Shown here piece by piece: positions 34,963 through 43,566 of a stretch of DNA of 64,000 bases (positions are counted from its first letter, which is position 1; each line of letters opens with the position of its first letter). A program made the position numbers and the translations under genes. The stretch spans positions 1 through 64,000 of the forward strand of contig JASCOD010000008.1 of the NCBI GenBank assembly GCA_029959615.1, written 5' to 3'. The stretch comes from Flavobacteriaceae bacterium PS02338. GTDB lineage: Bacteria; Bacteroidota; Bacteroidia; Sphingobacteriales; Sphingobacteriaceae. Below the pieces are notes generated by a model. That model worked only from the letters and a program-made list of their open reading frames with translations. It did no database searches and had not been told where the DNA came from.

Positions 34963-35814
34963 CTAATAGGTTGCGTTGGCTATTTCCTTAAGGTCTATGC
35001 CATAACGTGTCATCATAAATTCTGTTAAGATATCGTACTTACGCTTGATTAATGGAAAAGTGTTCATGGTTGAATTCCAAGTGGCATTGTTGGTGATTAC
35101 TATCGTCATTAAGAAATCTTTAATATCATTAGCTTGGCTTCTTTCTGTCGCTGTAGATGCCAAAGATGATGTAGTAGTTTTTACAAACCCTCTAGTTTTG
35201 AAATAGTTGGCGTCTGTAGTGGTGCTAACTACGTTAACGTTGTAATTACTTACGTCAAAAAAAGTGGAAGGTAACTCCAAGGAACCTTTGCTCAATAGGT
35301 GTTCTATGAATACCTCATTGATCTTGTTTTTATAGGTAAGCTTGAACGCTGCATTTGCGGTAGCTAAGCTAGAGTTTACATAGCCCACGGCAATATTGTC
35401 TGTGCCTGCATGGGCTTGGGTTAATACCGTTGGTGTAGAATTGATCGTAGCAGACAAAAATACCTTATAAGGCATTTTTTCTTTGAGGAAAGCTTCTGGA
35501 TAAAACTTCAACCAAACTTGGTCTAACAGATCTAATGCTTGGCCTACAAATGCTGGATCTCCAGGGGTAGCCTGAATAGCTGCTGTACGTTTAATTACCT
35601 GGTTCCATCTAAAATCTGCAGTGGTAAAATTATATAGAAAGTAGGTGCCATAGCGCTGGTGAAGGTCAACAATACGGTTGTCCGCTGGAGACTGCCCTTG
35701 AGGGATCACATAGTCGGGCTTTAATTCTGCTGCCGGGCCCAGCGGCGTTTCCTTTTTGCAGCCCAACGATAGGGCCAAAATAACTACAGCTATGAATAAG
35801 TTTGTTGTTCTCAT
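34963..35814 (-). CDS. SusCD-associated lipoprotein of the zinc-metallohydrolase type, active site degenerate
   Basis: A 283-residue lipoprotein (FIAVVILALSLGCKKETP, Cys19). Its placement behind SusD and its sequence suggest the substrate-import-associated zinc metallohydrolase lipoproteins. The position where HExxH should stand reads VFIEHLL (168-174), with neither of the two histidines, so catalysis is unlikely. It may have become a binding protein. Family assignment is moderate. Confidence 0.7.
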   Translation of the reverse strand: MRTTNLFIAVVILALSLGCKKETPLGPAAELKPDYVIPQGQSPADNRIVDLHQRYGTYFLYNFTTADFRWNQVIKRTAAIQATPGDPAFVGQALDLLDQVWLKFYPEAFLKEKMPYKVFLSATINSTPTVLTQAHAGTDNIAVGYVNSSLATANAAFKLTYKNKINEVFIEHLLSKGSLELPSTFFDVSNYNVNVVSTTTDANYFKTRGFVKTTTSSLASTATERSQANDIKDFLMTIVITNNATWNSTMNTFPLIKRKYDILTEFMMTRYGIDLKEIANATY

Positions 35815-35826
35815 TTGGATCAGGTT

Positions 35827-37248
35827 CTAGTTTGGTACTCTGGTTGGTTCAAAAGCAGATGGGTTTTGGCTCACGCCAGCATTGTTTTGTAAAATGATAC
35901 TTGGAATAGGTAAAGTATACATCGGATCTTTTGCTTTCAATACGTACGTTACATCAGGTTCGCCAACTGCTGCTCTATAAGTATGTCTAATTTCTGGCAT
36001 TCCGTATCTACGCAGGTCAAACCATCGTTGGTCTTCAAAACAAAGCTCCATTCTACGTTCAGCTCTAATTTGCTCTCTTAATGCTACGGCATTAGTAATA
36101 TTTACGTTGGTGTAGTTGGTTATCCTATTTCTACGGATTTCATTTAAATCGTTCAGCGCAGCAGTATGGGCACTGGCATCTCCTAAAATGGCTTTTTCTA
36201 CATTTGCTTCGGCACGGTTAAGAAAGGCTTCTGCTGTGCGTATGGCTTTTCCTGGCAAGGTACTGGCACTAGCGGTATATTTTGTAACCGTAAGAAAATT
36301 TGTAGCAAAGAATAGCGTTTTGCGTTTATCAGAGGCTTGATAAAGATCTAGCAAATCAGTAGATGGTTTAAAGCTACCACTTAAAGTGGCGTCTCTTGTT
36401 CCGTACAGCCATACCACTTCAGAATTGTTGTAATTAAGCAGGGGATAGGGTGCATTGAATTGTGTAAGATTGGTCAATAAACCTCCGTTGGCGATAGCCA
36501 AATTAGCAGATTTTACCGCATTCTCCCATTGTTCCATGTGTAGGTAAACCCTTGATAAGATGATTTGAACAGCTGGTAAGTTAATCCTGAAATTTCCTCT
36601 GTAAACCGGATATTTCTGTAGGTAAGCCTCGGCCTGTTTTAAGTCTTTAAGGATTTGTTCATAAACTTCTCCAACGGTATTTCTAGGGATTTCACCTACT
36701 TGAATTGCCGACGTTAGTTTTATAGGAACCCCAGGAGCATTAACATTGATGTTGTAGGGGATACCATACAAGTTAACTAAATGGAAATAGTGAAAAGCTC
36801 TTAAAGCCAAAGCTTCGGCTAGTAGCTTGTCTTTATCTTCTTGCGAACCAATGGCGTCAGCGGTATAATCTATCACTAAATTGCAGCCCCTAACATAACT
36901 GTAAAGTAAGCCGTAACCAGTACTTGTAGCGGTAAATCCTGCAAGATTATTGCCGTCTTCGTACATGGTGGGCTGCCAGGTATATACCGGAAAGCGTTGC
37001 AAGGTTGTAGAGTTTCCTATCACACTGTTAGGATTAGGATTAAACTCTACATTGTCATCTAGTAGGTTTATCCAAGAAATAATAGTAGATGTAGAAGTTA
37101 GGTATCCCGTACCCAATAATAATTCGCTTAAATCACGTGTGGTTTTCGGGATAACCTCATCTACTGATTTCTGCTCCAAGAACTTCTTGCAAGAAGCCAT
37201 TGAGGCAATTAATATAGAGCAAAGGAATATGCGATATATGTATTTCAT
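35827..37248 (-). CDS. SusD/RagB-family nutrient-binding lipoprotein
   Basis: A 473-residue lipoprotein (IFLCSILIASMASCKKFLEQ, Cys20), the surface lid of the SusC channel. It shows typical SusD features: RALALRAFHYFHLVNLYGIP-type tetratricopeptide helices near 140-165, a FLNRAEANVEKA repeat helix, and the C-terminal block RRMELCFEDQRWFDLRRYG. It directly follows SusC (six bases). The ligand is unknown; the flanking protease suggests a peptide or protein. Confidence 0.93.
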   Translation of the reverse strand: MKYIYRIFLCSILIASMASCKKFLEQKSVDEVIPKTTRDLSELLLGTGYLTSTSTIISWINLLDDNVEFNPNPNSVIGNSTTLQRFPVYTWQPTMYEDGNNLAGFTATSTGYGLLYSYVRGCNLVIDYTADAIGSQEDKDKLLAEALALRAFHYFHLVNLYGIPYNINVNAPGVPIKLTSAIQVGEIPRNTVGEVYEQILKDLKQAEAYLQKYPVYRGNFRINLPAVQIILSRVYLHMEQWENAVKSANLAIANGGLLTNLTQFNAPYPLLNYNNSEVVWLYGTRDATLSGSFKPSTDLLDLYQASDKRKTLFFATNFLTVTKYTASASTLPGKAIRTAEAFLNRAEANVEKAILGDASAHTAALNDLNEIRRNRITNYTNVNITNAVALREQIRAERRMELCFEDQRWFDLRRYGMPEIRHTYRAAVGEPDVTYVLKAKDPMYTLPIPSIILQNNAGVSQNPSAFEPTRVPN

Positions 37249-37254
37249 GTTGCT

Positions 37255-40200
37255 TTAAAAGTTAAGGTTTACAGATAGAGAAGTGGTTCTACGTACTGGC
37301 CAGCCGCCAGTTTCAGGATCGATACCATTCCAACGATCATCAAAGTCAATAAAGAATGGATTGGTGGTAGACAAGCGTAGATTTAATCGTTTTACACCCA
37401 TTTTCTTTAACATTAAAGGAGCAAATTCGTAGCTTAAAGCCAATTGTCTAGCTCTGATAAAACTGGCATCGGCCACCCTAACATCCGATTGGTTGTATAG
37501 AACATAACCGTTTGTAGTTACTCGGTTAATCATCGGAATATAGGCAATGGTTTCTCCCGTACCCGGTAAAGAAGGGATATTGGTGAAAGCCTCATCTCCA
37601 GGTTTTTGCCATCTTCTCAGTAGATCGGTATGCGCATTGCTTTCTGGCGTAGGCAAACCGCCGTTTGAAGTGGTATTGAATAAATTAGGTAAGCGTTTTT
37701 CGGAACCAAACGAAACAGCTAGCTGTGCATAGAAAGTAAAGTTCTTATAGCGTATTGAGGTGTTAAAACCTCCTGCAAAATCAGGTGTCGATTTTCCAGA
37801 AACCACGAGGAAGTCGGCCGGATTAGCTGTTGGCACATCGAAATTTTTATATTGTGGGATACCTGTGTTTGGATCCAATCCAGCAAGTGCATACGAGTAG
37901 AAAGTAGAATAAGGTTGACCTTCCAATAACACTCTCCCAGTTAAATAATCGGTATAGGTGTTGGTACGGCCGTTGCTCACCAACTTATTGCGATATACAG
38001 AACTGTTGATAGAAAGCTGCCAATTAAAGTCTTTGGTTCTGATAGGGACAAAGTTCATCGTAAATTCATAACCCCTATTCTCCATACGGTTGCCTTCAAC
38101 TACAGCCGTCGCTGCGCCATTCTCAAATGGAATGTCCCTTGTGGAGAGCACATCGCTGGTTTTCTTGTAGATATCCATCATGAAGCTGGCACGGCCATCG
38201 AAAAGCGCAATTTCAGCCCCCAGGTTATAGGAAATAGTTTTCTCCCAGCCCAAATCTGGATATGGAAGTGATTTAACCGACATGATATACTGATTGTAGT
38301 TTGCACTAAGCCTGCTGTTTTGGGCAATGAGGTAAGGGGAAACTTCCTCTACCGAATTTCCCTGTACACCATAAGAGCCATAGATGTTGAAGGTATTTAA
38401 CCAATGCAGATTTTTTGCAAAATTTTCATTTGCCAATAGCCATTTACCGGCAACAGACCATACAGGTAAAAATCTTTTGTTCTCATCTTGTCCGAAACGG
38501 TTAGAAGCATCTAAACGACCGTTAAAGTTAATGGTATATCTGCTTTTATAAGAGTAGATGGCCGAAGTATAGGTACTTAGGTAATTGTTCTCTCTGTTTA
38601 GCACCCTAGTGCTTCGTGTAGCGTTGCGAATTAGGTCATTGTCTACAACGGTGTTGATATTTCCCTCATTGTAACGGGTTAAAGGCAGTTCTGCAAAAGT
38701 TTCACCTCTGTCATAAAGATAACCGTAAGAGGTATTGTAACCGCCAGTTACTAACCTAGAAGTTAATTCTAAACCTGCCTGTACGGTAACTCGGTGCGCA
38801 TTAGAGAAATCTTTATCAAATATGAGCGAATTACGTACAGTATAACCTTCTGTTAATGAGTTCTCGGTATACAACATCCCACCAAATGGCATTCTGCTCG
38901 ATTGCTCTTGAATGCTGTTCGCAGGAAAAGCACCATAATCATACCCTCTGATGGCGGAACTATAAAAAGCTCTTTCTGTAGCGTAAGTCTTAATTCCTGA
39001 GTTTACGGAGGTGTAAGCAATTAATGCCCTATACTGTAAGGCTGGTAAAATGTTCCAGTTAAGGTCTACGTTAGCTCCTAAATTCTTTACTTTATTTACA
39101 TTACTTGTATTGGCAATTTCGTTTTTAATGTTGTATAAGTAACTGGTTTTTCCATTAATAACGGTACTGGTGCCAGAAGGAACCCATTTTTCATGATAGT
39201 ATAATTGTCCGTTATCATCATAAAGTGGAATAGCTCTATTGGTATTGTAGGCATATGAAAATGGATCGATACCTGCGGCAAAACCATCGATAGTTCTAGA
39301 GCCAGCATTAAGTACAAAGCTGATGCTCAATTTTTTGTTGAAACGAAAGGTGGTATTTGAATTGGCAGTGTAAGACAGCTGCCCGTTACCAATAGCATCT
39401 CCGCGTTGGTTCATTACACCTACAGAAACCCTGGTTAACAATCTATCAGTTCCTCCAGAAATGCCCAAGCTGTAATTTTGGCTAAATGGGTTTTGAAAAA
39501 GTTCGCCAAACCAATCGGTGTTGGTTTGTTCCATTTTAGTATACTGTTGGTCAAATTCTGCTTGGGTGATTTCTTTATTATGTAAGCGTTGGATAATACC
39601 TTCAAAACCCACCGGTAGGATAGGGGTAGAGAAACTGATTCTTGCATCATACATTTCTCTCGAAAGTTGCATCCGTTGTTGAGAGTTCATTTGCTTGTAG
39701 AGTTTGTAAGCCGGTGCTTGCCCAATGGTAAGTCCGGAGGTAAAGTTTACAGCTATTGGCCCTGTTTTACCTTTCTTAGTGGTTACCACAATTACACCAT
39801 TTGCGGCTCTTGAACCGTAGATGGCTGCTGCGGAAGCATCTTTAAGTACTACCAATGACTCTATGTCATCAGGATTTAACCAAGAAATGGCATTAGATGC
39901 AATTAGTCTAAGTTCGCCCGCATTCGTGATGTCTTGTCCACCTGCATTAGGACCCGTGGTAAAGGCAGGTTGTGGATCGTGTTGGATCACTCCATCAACT
40001 ACCCATAGCGGTTCTTGGTTCCCTAAAAGTGTTGATGTCCCACGAATTCTTACTTTTGGTGTTGCACCTACTTGCCCACTAGCTACTTGTACATCTACAC
40101 CTGCAACAACGCCTTGTAACATCTGATCTATGGAAGTTTCTCCTGCAACACGAATTCTTTCTACATCTACTATAGCAATAGAACCCGCATTATCTACCTT

Positions 40201-40866
40201 TCTCAGATTTTGATAACCTGTAGAAACCACCACCTCATTTAATGCACCTTCGGCAATTTTTAACCTTAAGGTGCCAATTTCCCTTGCTGCTTCTACTTCT
40301 CGTTGTTGGTAGCCGATATAGGTAATTACCAATTTACTGCCAGAAGGTACATTGGTTAATGTAAAAGTGCCATCTGAGCTAGTTTTTACTGATTTGGTAC
40401 TGCCCTTGACAACAACGGTTGCACCAACTAAAGGTTCGCCACGTTCATCAAGTATTTTACCTTTTACATCTAAAGTTTGAAAAGCGGCAATTGATGATAG
40501 GTTGTCTTTTTTTCTACTCACCATTACCATTTTATCTTCAATGATATAGTCTAGTGGTTGATCTTTGAAAATGGCTTTTAATACTTCTTTCATATCGGCC
40601 TGTTTCACTGTGATACTAACAGGTTTAGTGCCCTGTAACATGCTGCTACTCACTAAAAAGTCGTATCCACTCTGTTGGCTAATCTTGATGAAAATCTTAT
40701 CAAGAGCTACATTCTTTTCGGAGAGTGTAATTTGCTGAGCGAAACTAGCGGCGCTAACCTGCATAATTGCCGCCATCAATATAATCGTAGTCATCCTCAT
40801 CACGAGTAATAGTTGTCGGATTCCCTGTGTTGGAATCTTGTGTTGTTTGGTATAGGTTTTTATCAT
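37255..40866 (-). CDS. SusC-family TonB-dependent receptor with STN domain
   Basis: About 1203 residues from the ATG at 40866; the longer reading from 40932 puts 22 residues before the usual SusC start (MIKTYTKQHK). It has a signal peptide (LMAAIMQVSAASFA), an STN domain (KNVALDKIFIKISQQSGYDF), a carboxypeptidase-like domain (VKGKILDERGEPLVGATVVV) and a plug (VRIRGTSTLLGNQEPLWVVD). The SusC box VLKDASAAAIYGSRAANGVI follows, then a 22-strand-type barrel ending SLSVNLNF. It imports a ligand captured by SusD and signals to FecR. Confidence 0.95.
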   Translation of the reverse strand: MIKTYTKQHKIPTQGIRQLLLVMRMTTIILMAAIMQVSAASFAQQITLSEKNVALDKIFIKISQQSGYDFLVSSSMLQGTKPVSITVKQADMKEVLKAIFKDQPLDYIIEDKMVMVSRKKDNLSSIAAFQTLDVKGKILDERGEPLVGATVVVKGSTKSVKTSSDGTFTLTNVPSGSKLVITYIGYQQREVEAAREIGTLRLKIAEGALNEVVVSTGYQNLRKVDNAGSIAIVDVERIRVAGETSIDQMLQGVVAGVDVQVASGQVGATPKVRIRGTSTLLGNQEPLWVVDGVIQHDPQPAFTTGPNAGGQDITNAGELRLIASNAISWLNPDDIESLVVLKDASAAAIYGSRAANGVIVVTTKKGKTGPIAVNFTSGLTIGQAPAYKLYKQMNSQQRMQLSREMYDARISFSTPILPVGFEGIIQRLHNKEITQAEFDQQYTKMEQTNTDWFGELFQNPFSQNYSLGISGGTDRLLTRVSVGVMNQRGDAIGNGQLSYTANSNTTFRFNKKLSISFVLNAGSRTIDGFAAGIDPFSYAYNTNRAIPLYDDNGQLYYHEKWVPSGTSTVINGKTSYLYNIKNEIANTSNVNKVKNLGANVDLNWNILPALQYRALIAYTSVNSGIKTYATERAFYSSAIRGYDYGAFPANSIQEQSSRMPFGGMLYTENSLTEGYTVRNSLIFDKDFSNAHRVTVQAGLELTSRLVTGGYNTSYGYLYDRGETFAELPLTRYNEGNINTVVDNDLIRNATRSTRVLNRENNYLSTYTSAIYSYKSRYTINFNGRLDASNRFGQDENKRFLPVWSVAGKWLLANENFAKNLHWLNTFNIYGSYGVQGNSVEEVSPYLIAQNSRLSANYNQYIMSVKSLPYPDLGWEKTISYNLGAEIALFDGRASFMMDIYKKTSDVLSTRDIPFENGAATAVVEGNRMENRGYEFTMNFVPIRTKDFNWQLSINSSVYRNKLVSNGRTNTYTDYLTGRVLLEGQPYSTFYSYALAGLDPNTGIPQYKNFDVPTANPADFLVVSGKSTPDFAGGFNTSIRYKNFTFYAQLAVSFGSEKRLPNLFNTTSNGGLPTPESNAHTDLLRRWQKPGDEAFTNIPSLPGTGETIAYIPMINRVTTNGYVLYNQSDVRVADASFIRARQLALSYEFAPLMLKKMGVKRLNLRLSTTNPFFIDFDDRWNGIDPETGGWPVRRTTSLSVNLNF

Positions 40867-41061
40867 TTCATTTTGATAACGACAAGCACTTAGCGGGCAA
40901 ATGAAGAACCTCATTATTGCTTGGTATCGCAATAATGTCTAAGTTTGTTTGTCTGGTTGAGTTGATATTGAGTTTGCAAAAATTATTTTCGTCACGACCT
41001 GATGTTTGGCCAGTTGTGTTCCCGCACAGCTGGTTTTTTTTGGTCATGGTTTACGTACTGC

Positions 41062-42204
41062 TTAGTTTACCATGATCCTCCTTCCTTCGAATGTGAGTTG
41101 AACAGATTTAGAAGCCTGTATAATTTTTAAGGCCTGACTTATCGGCCTGTTTCTCGAGATACGCCCTGTAAAAGTTTCCTGGTTTTTAGGGCCGTTAAAT
41201 ATCACTTCTACATTGTACCAACGTGCCAATTGGCGCATTACTGTTTGTATGTCTGCATCTATGAACTGAAAATAGCCATCTTTCCAGGCGGTAGCTTCGC
41301 TGATATCGGCATCTTTAATTGCCAAGTCGTTAGATGAGAAAATTGCCGCCTGATTAGGTTTCAATAATTTTGTTTTTCCATCTCCGGTCACTTTTACTGA
41401 ACCTTCTAATAAGGTCGTGGTGATTTCGGTTTCATCCTTATAGGCAGAAACATTGAAATGTGTGCCCAGTACTTCGATGGTTTGTTTGCCACTTTGTACT
41501 TTAAATGGTTTGTTTGGATTATGGGCAACTTCTAGATAGGCTTCGCCGGTAATGTTTACCACTCTTTCGGTGTTATTAAATGCAGTAGGGTAGGAGATTG
41601 ATGATTCTGCATTGAGCCATACCATAGTTCCGTCAGCTAGCTTTAAGCGGTATTGTCCACCTCGAGGTGTGCTTACGGTATTCGTTACTGATGCTGTTTG
41701 AGCTGTGGTCTCGTAAGTGATTTCACCCTCATTATCTTTTTTGATGATGGTGCCTTGTTGTTTAGCTAGCGCACCGTTCTTTGCACTACTAAGTTCAATT
41801 TGTTGTCCATCAGCCAAGGTTAACAATGCTTTGTTACTTCCTGGAGCAAAATCTTCAAGCAATACATTGGAAAATTGAGGCTCGCTGATTTGCTGCGATT
41901 TCCAATAATAAGCGCTTATAAAAGCAACAGTGACTATTGCGGCAGCTATACCAATACGTTTCCACAATGGAGTTATAGCTCGTACAGGTGTGTATTGTTG
42001 ATCGATACGTTCCTCAATTTTATTCAGTATTCTTCCTTTAAGAGAAAGGTTGTCTTCAGCAAAATCTTTGGTAAGTACTGCATCTTTTTCAAGCTGCGAT
42101 TGGTACCACTCCTCGAAAATGGATAGTTCTTCTGGGCTAGCAGTTCCCATCTTTAACTTGTGGGCAATTTCTTCAATGTGAGATCTGTTAATTTCTTTAT
42201 TCAT
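41062..42204 (-). CDS. FecR-family anti-sigma factor
   Basis: A 380-residue anti-sigma factor. One transmembrane segment (IGIAAAIVTVAFISAYYW) lies near residues 86-103. The periplasmic FecR domain shows YRLKLADGTMVWLNAESSIS, VNITGEAYLEVAHN and VLGTHFNVSAY, and the C-terminal domain reads ARWYNVEVIFN. It is in the usual place between the sigma factor and SusC. It passes the SusC occupancy signal to the sigma. Confidence 0.93.
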   Translation of the reverse strand: MNKEINRSHIEEIAHKLKMGTASPEELSIFEEWYQSQLEKDAVLTKDFAEDNLSLKGRILNKIEERIDQQYTPVRAITPLWKRIGIAAAIVTVAFISAYYWKSQQISEPQFSNVLLEDFAPGSNKALLTLADGQQIELSSAKNGALAKQQGTIIKKDNEGEITYETTAQTASVTNTVSTPRGGQYRLKLADGTMVWLNAESSISYPTAFNNTERVVNITGEAYLEVAHNPNKPFKVQSGKQTIEVLGTHFNVSAYKDETEITTTLLEGSVKVTGDGKTKLLKPNQAAIFSSNDLAIKDADISEATAWKDGYFQFIDADIQTVMRQLARWYNVEVIFNGPKNQETFTGRISRNRPISQALKIIQASKSVQLTFEGRRIMVN

Positions 42205-42356
42205 ATGGTAATCTATTAAGGAAAATGAGACTTGGTGTTCTCTTTTTTGTTTAATAGTCAGATAAAGGCATAACTATACCTAGTCGGTAAGGAACTTTTT
42301 TAAGAAAAATTTTAAAATACCTGAAATTAAGGTTGAAAATGTGTCTTTTGGTTAGC

Positions 42357-42944
42357 TTAGGTAAGAAAAAAGCATAGTGCTACTGTACCTATAGAGGTGT
42401 TTAGGTTGTTGCTGATGTCTTTCAGTGCTTTAGTTAAATGGTTGTTAACCGTTTTTTCGGAAATTTGAAGTTCTTCTGCAATTTGCTTATGTGTTTTGCC
42501 TTGCTCCCTACTCATCCTAAATACTAATTTGCATTTTTCTGGAAGTAAGTTTACAGCATTTTCCAAACGCAACAGCAATTCCTTTTCAAGAAGTAGGGTT
42601 TCCGCAGAAGGCTCATAACTGTCTTCGATGAGCATTTTCGAAGCACGTTGCTTTTGTCGATAAGCTTTATCTAAGATATTAATTACACGGTATTTTACGG
42701 CAACTGCCAAATAGGTATATAACGAATGTTGTAAATGCAACTGTTTCCGTCTGTTCCATAAGCTGAAAAATATATCCTGTACACATTCCTCTGCTTCTTC
42801 TGGAGATGCTAGCGCATTCGCTGCCAAAATAAAGATCTTCTCCCAATAACGATTATAGAGCTCCCCAAAAGCAAGTCGATCATCGTCTTGCCGAATCAGT
42901 TCTAATAGCTGCTCGTCATTAAGATCTTTATAGTGTTTTTCCAT
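42357..42944 (-). CDS. ECF RNA polymerase sigma factor
   Basis: A 195-residue FecI-like sigma factor. Region 2 holds ASPEEAEECVQDIFFSLWNR (about 67-86) and region 4 holds REQGKTHKQIAEELQISEKT followed by VNNHLTKALK. A hydrophobic tail IGTVALCFFLT ends the protein, which is common in this Bacteroidota group. It should direct transcription of the SusCD operon downstream, together with its anti-sigma. Confidence 0.93.
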   Translation of the reverse strand: MEKHYKDLNDEQLLELIRQDDDRLAFGELYNRYWEKIFILAANALASPEEAEECVQDIFFSLWNRRKQLHLQHSLYTYLAVAVKYRVINILDKAYRQKQRASKMLIEDSYEPSAETLLLEKELLLRLENAVNLLPEKCKLVFRMSREQGKTHKQIAEELQISEKTVNNHLTKALKDISNNLNTSIGTVALCFFLT

Positions 42945-43138
42945 TTAAAGCCCTAAATATAAGGAATTAAAGGTTTATAGGGTACTTGTTCGGTGCTTTT
43001 AGTTAAATTGATATGCCTGCCAGTTAAATCTATTCTACGAATAACAGACTGTTTAAATCTATCTGTTAAGGAATAAATAAGCACAAATGGTGATAGACAC
43101 TGACTTGAATAGTATCTAGGAGTTTTTGAAACTTAGTA

Positions 43139-43162
43139 TTTGTTGGCGGAGACGCCAACAAA
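43139..43162. repeat. Palindrome of the gttggcg family
   Basis: tttgttggcg-gaga-cgccaacaaa is a perfect 10-bp stem with a four-base loop. The same gttggcg...cgccaac core is found at 23797 and 23953. The surrounding gap 42945-43566 holds this, the second 50-bp repeat, and no gene. Confidence 0.85.
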
Positions 43163-43260
43163 CGAACTGCCTACGCTGGCGTCCCCTGCAGTGTGTACTT
43201 AAAATTTCACGTTTCGAGCATTCCTAAATCCGATCAGTAGTTGTTTCAATACTTAACCTT

Positions 43261-43310
43261 TTCTTATCATTAGCGAAACAGAATGTTAATGGATTTTTTG
43301 AAGGTTTGCA
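43261..43310 (+). repeat. 50-bp direct repeat, right copy
   Basis: Fifty bases identical to 32272-32321 (starting ttcttatcattagcgaaaca). It lies 317 bases upstream of the minus-strand sigma factor at 42944 and 257 bases upstream of the plus-strand receptor at 43567. Together the copies bracket the whole first SusCD locus in the same orientation. Confidence 0.92.
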
Positions 43311-43566
43311 ATGTTTTATAAATCAGTTAATTGTGTTTGTGTTTAAAGGGGTTGTTGCTGTGTTGTTAACGGCTTGTTCATGGTAGTTTCTTTTTTGTAA
43401 CGCCCAGTTGTACAAGTGCAAGCATCATAATTTTCAATTTCGTATCGATCAAAAAAAGGATATCCGAATTCAAACAAATTAAAAGCAGAAATGAAACCAT
43501 GTCGATTTTAAATCGGGATACCTTCCTACAGCAGGCAGGGCTTCATTACCTTAAAACATTAAACAA

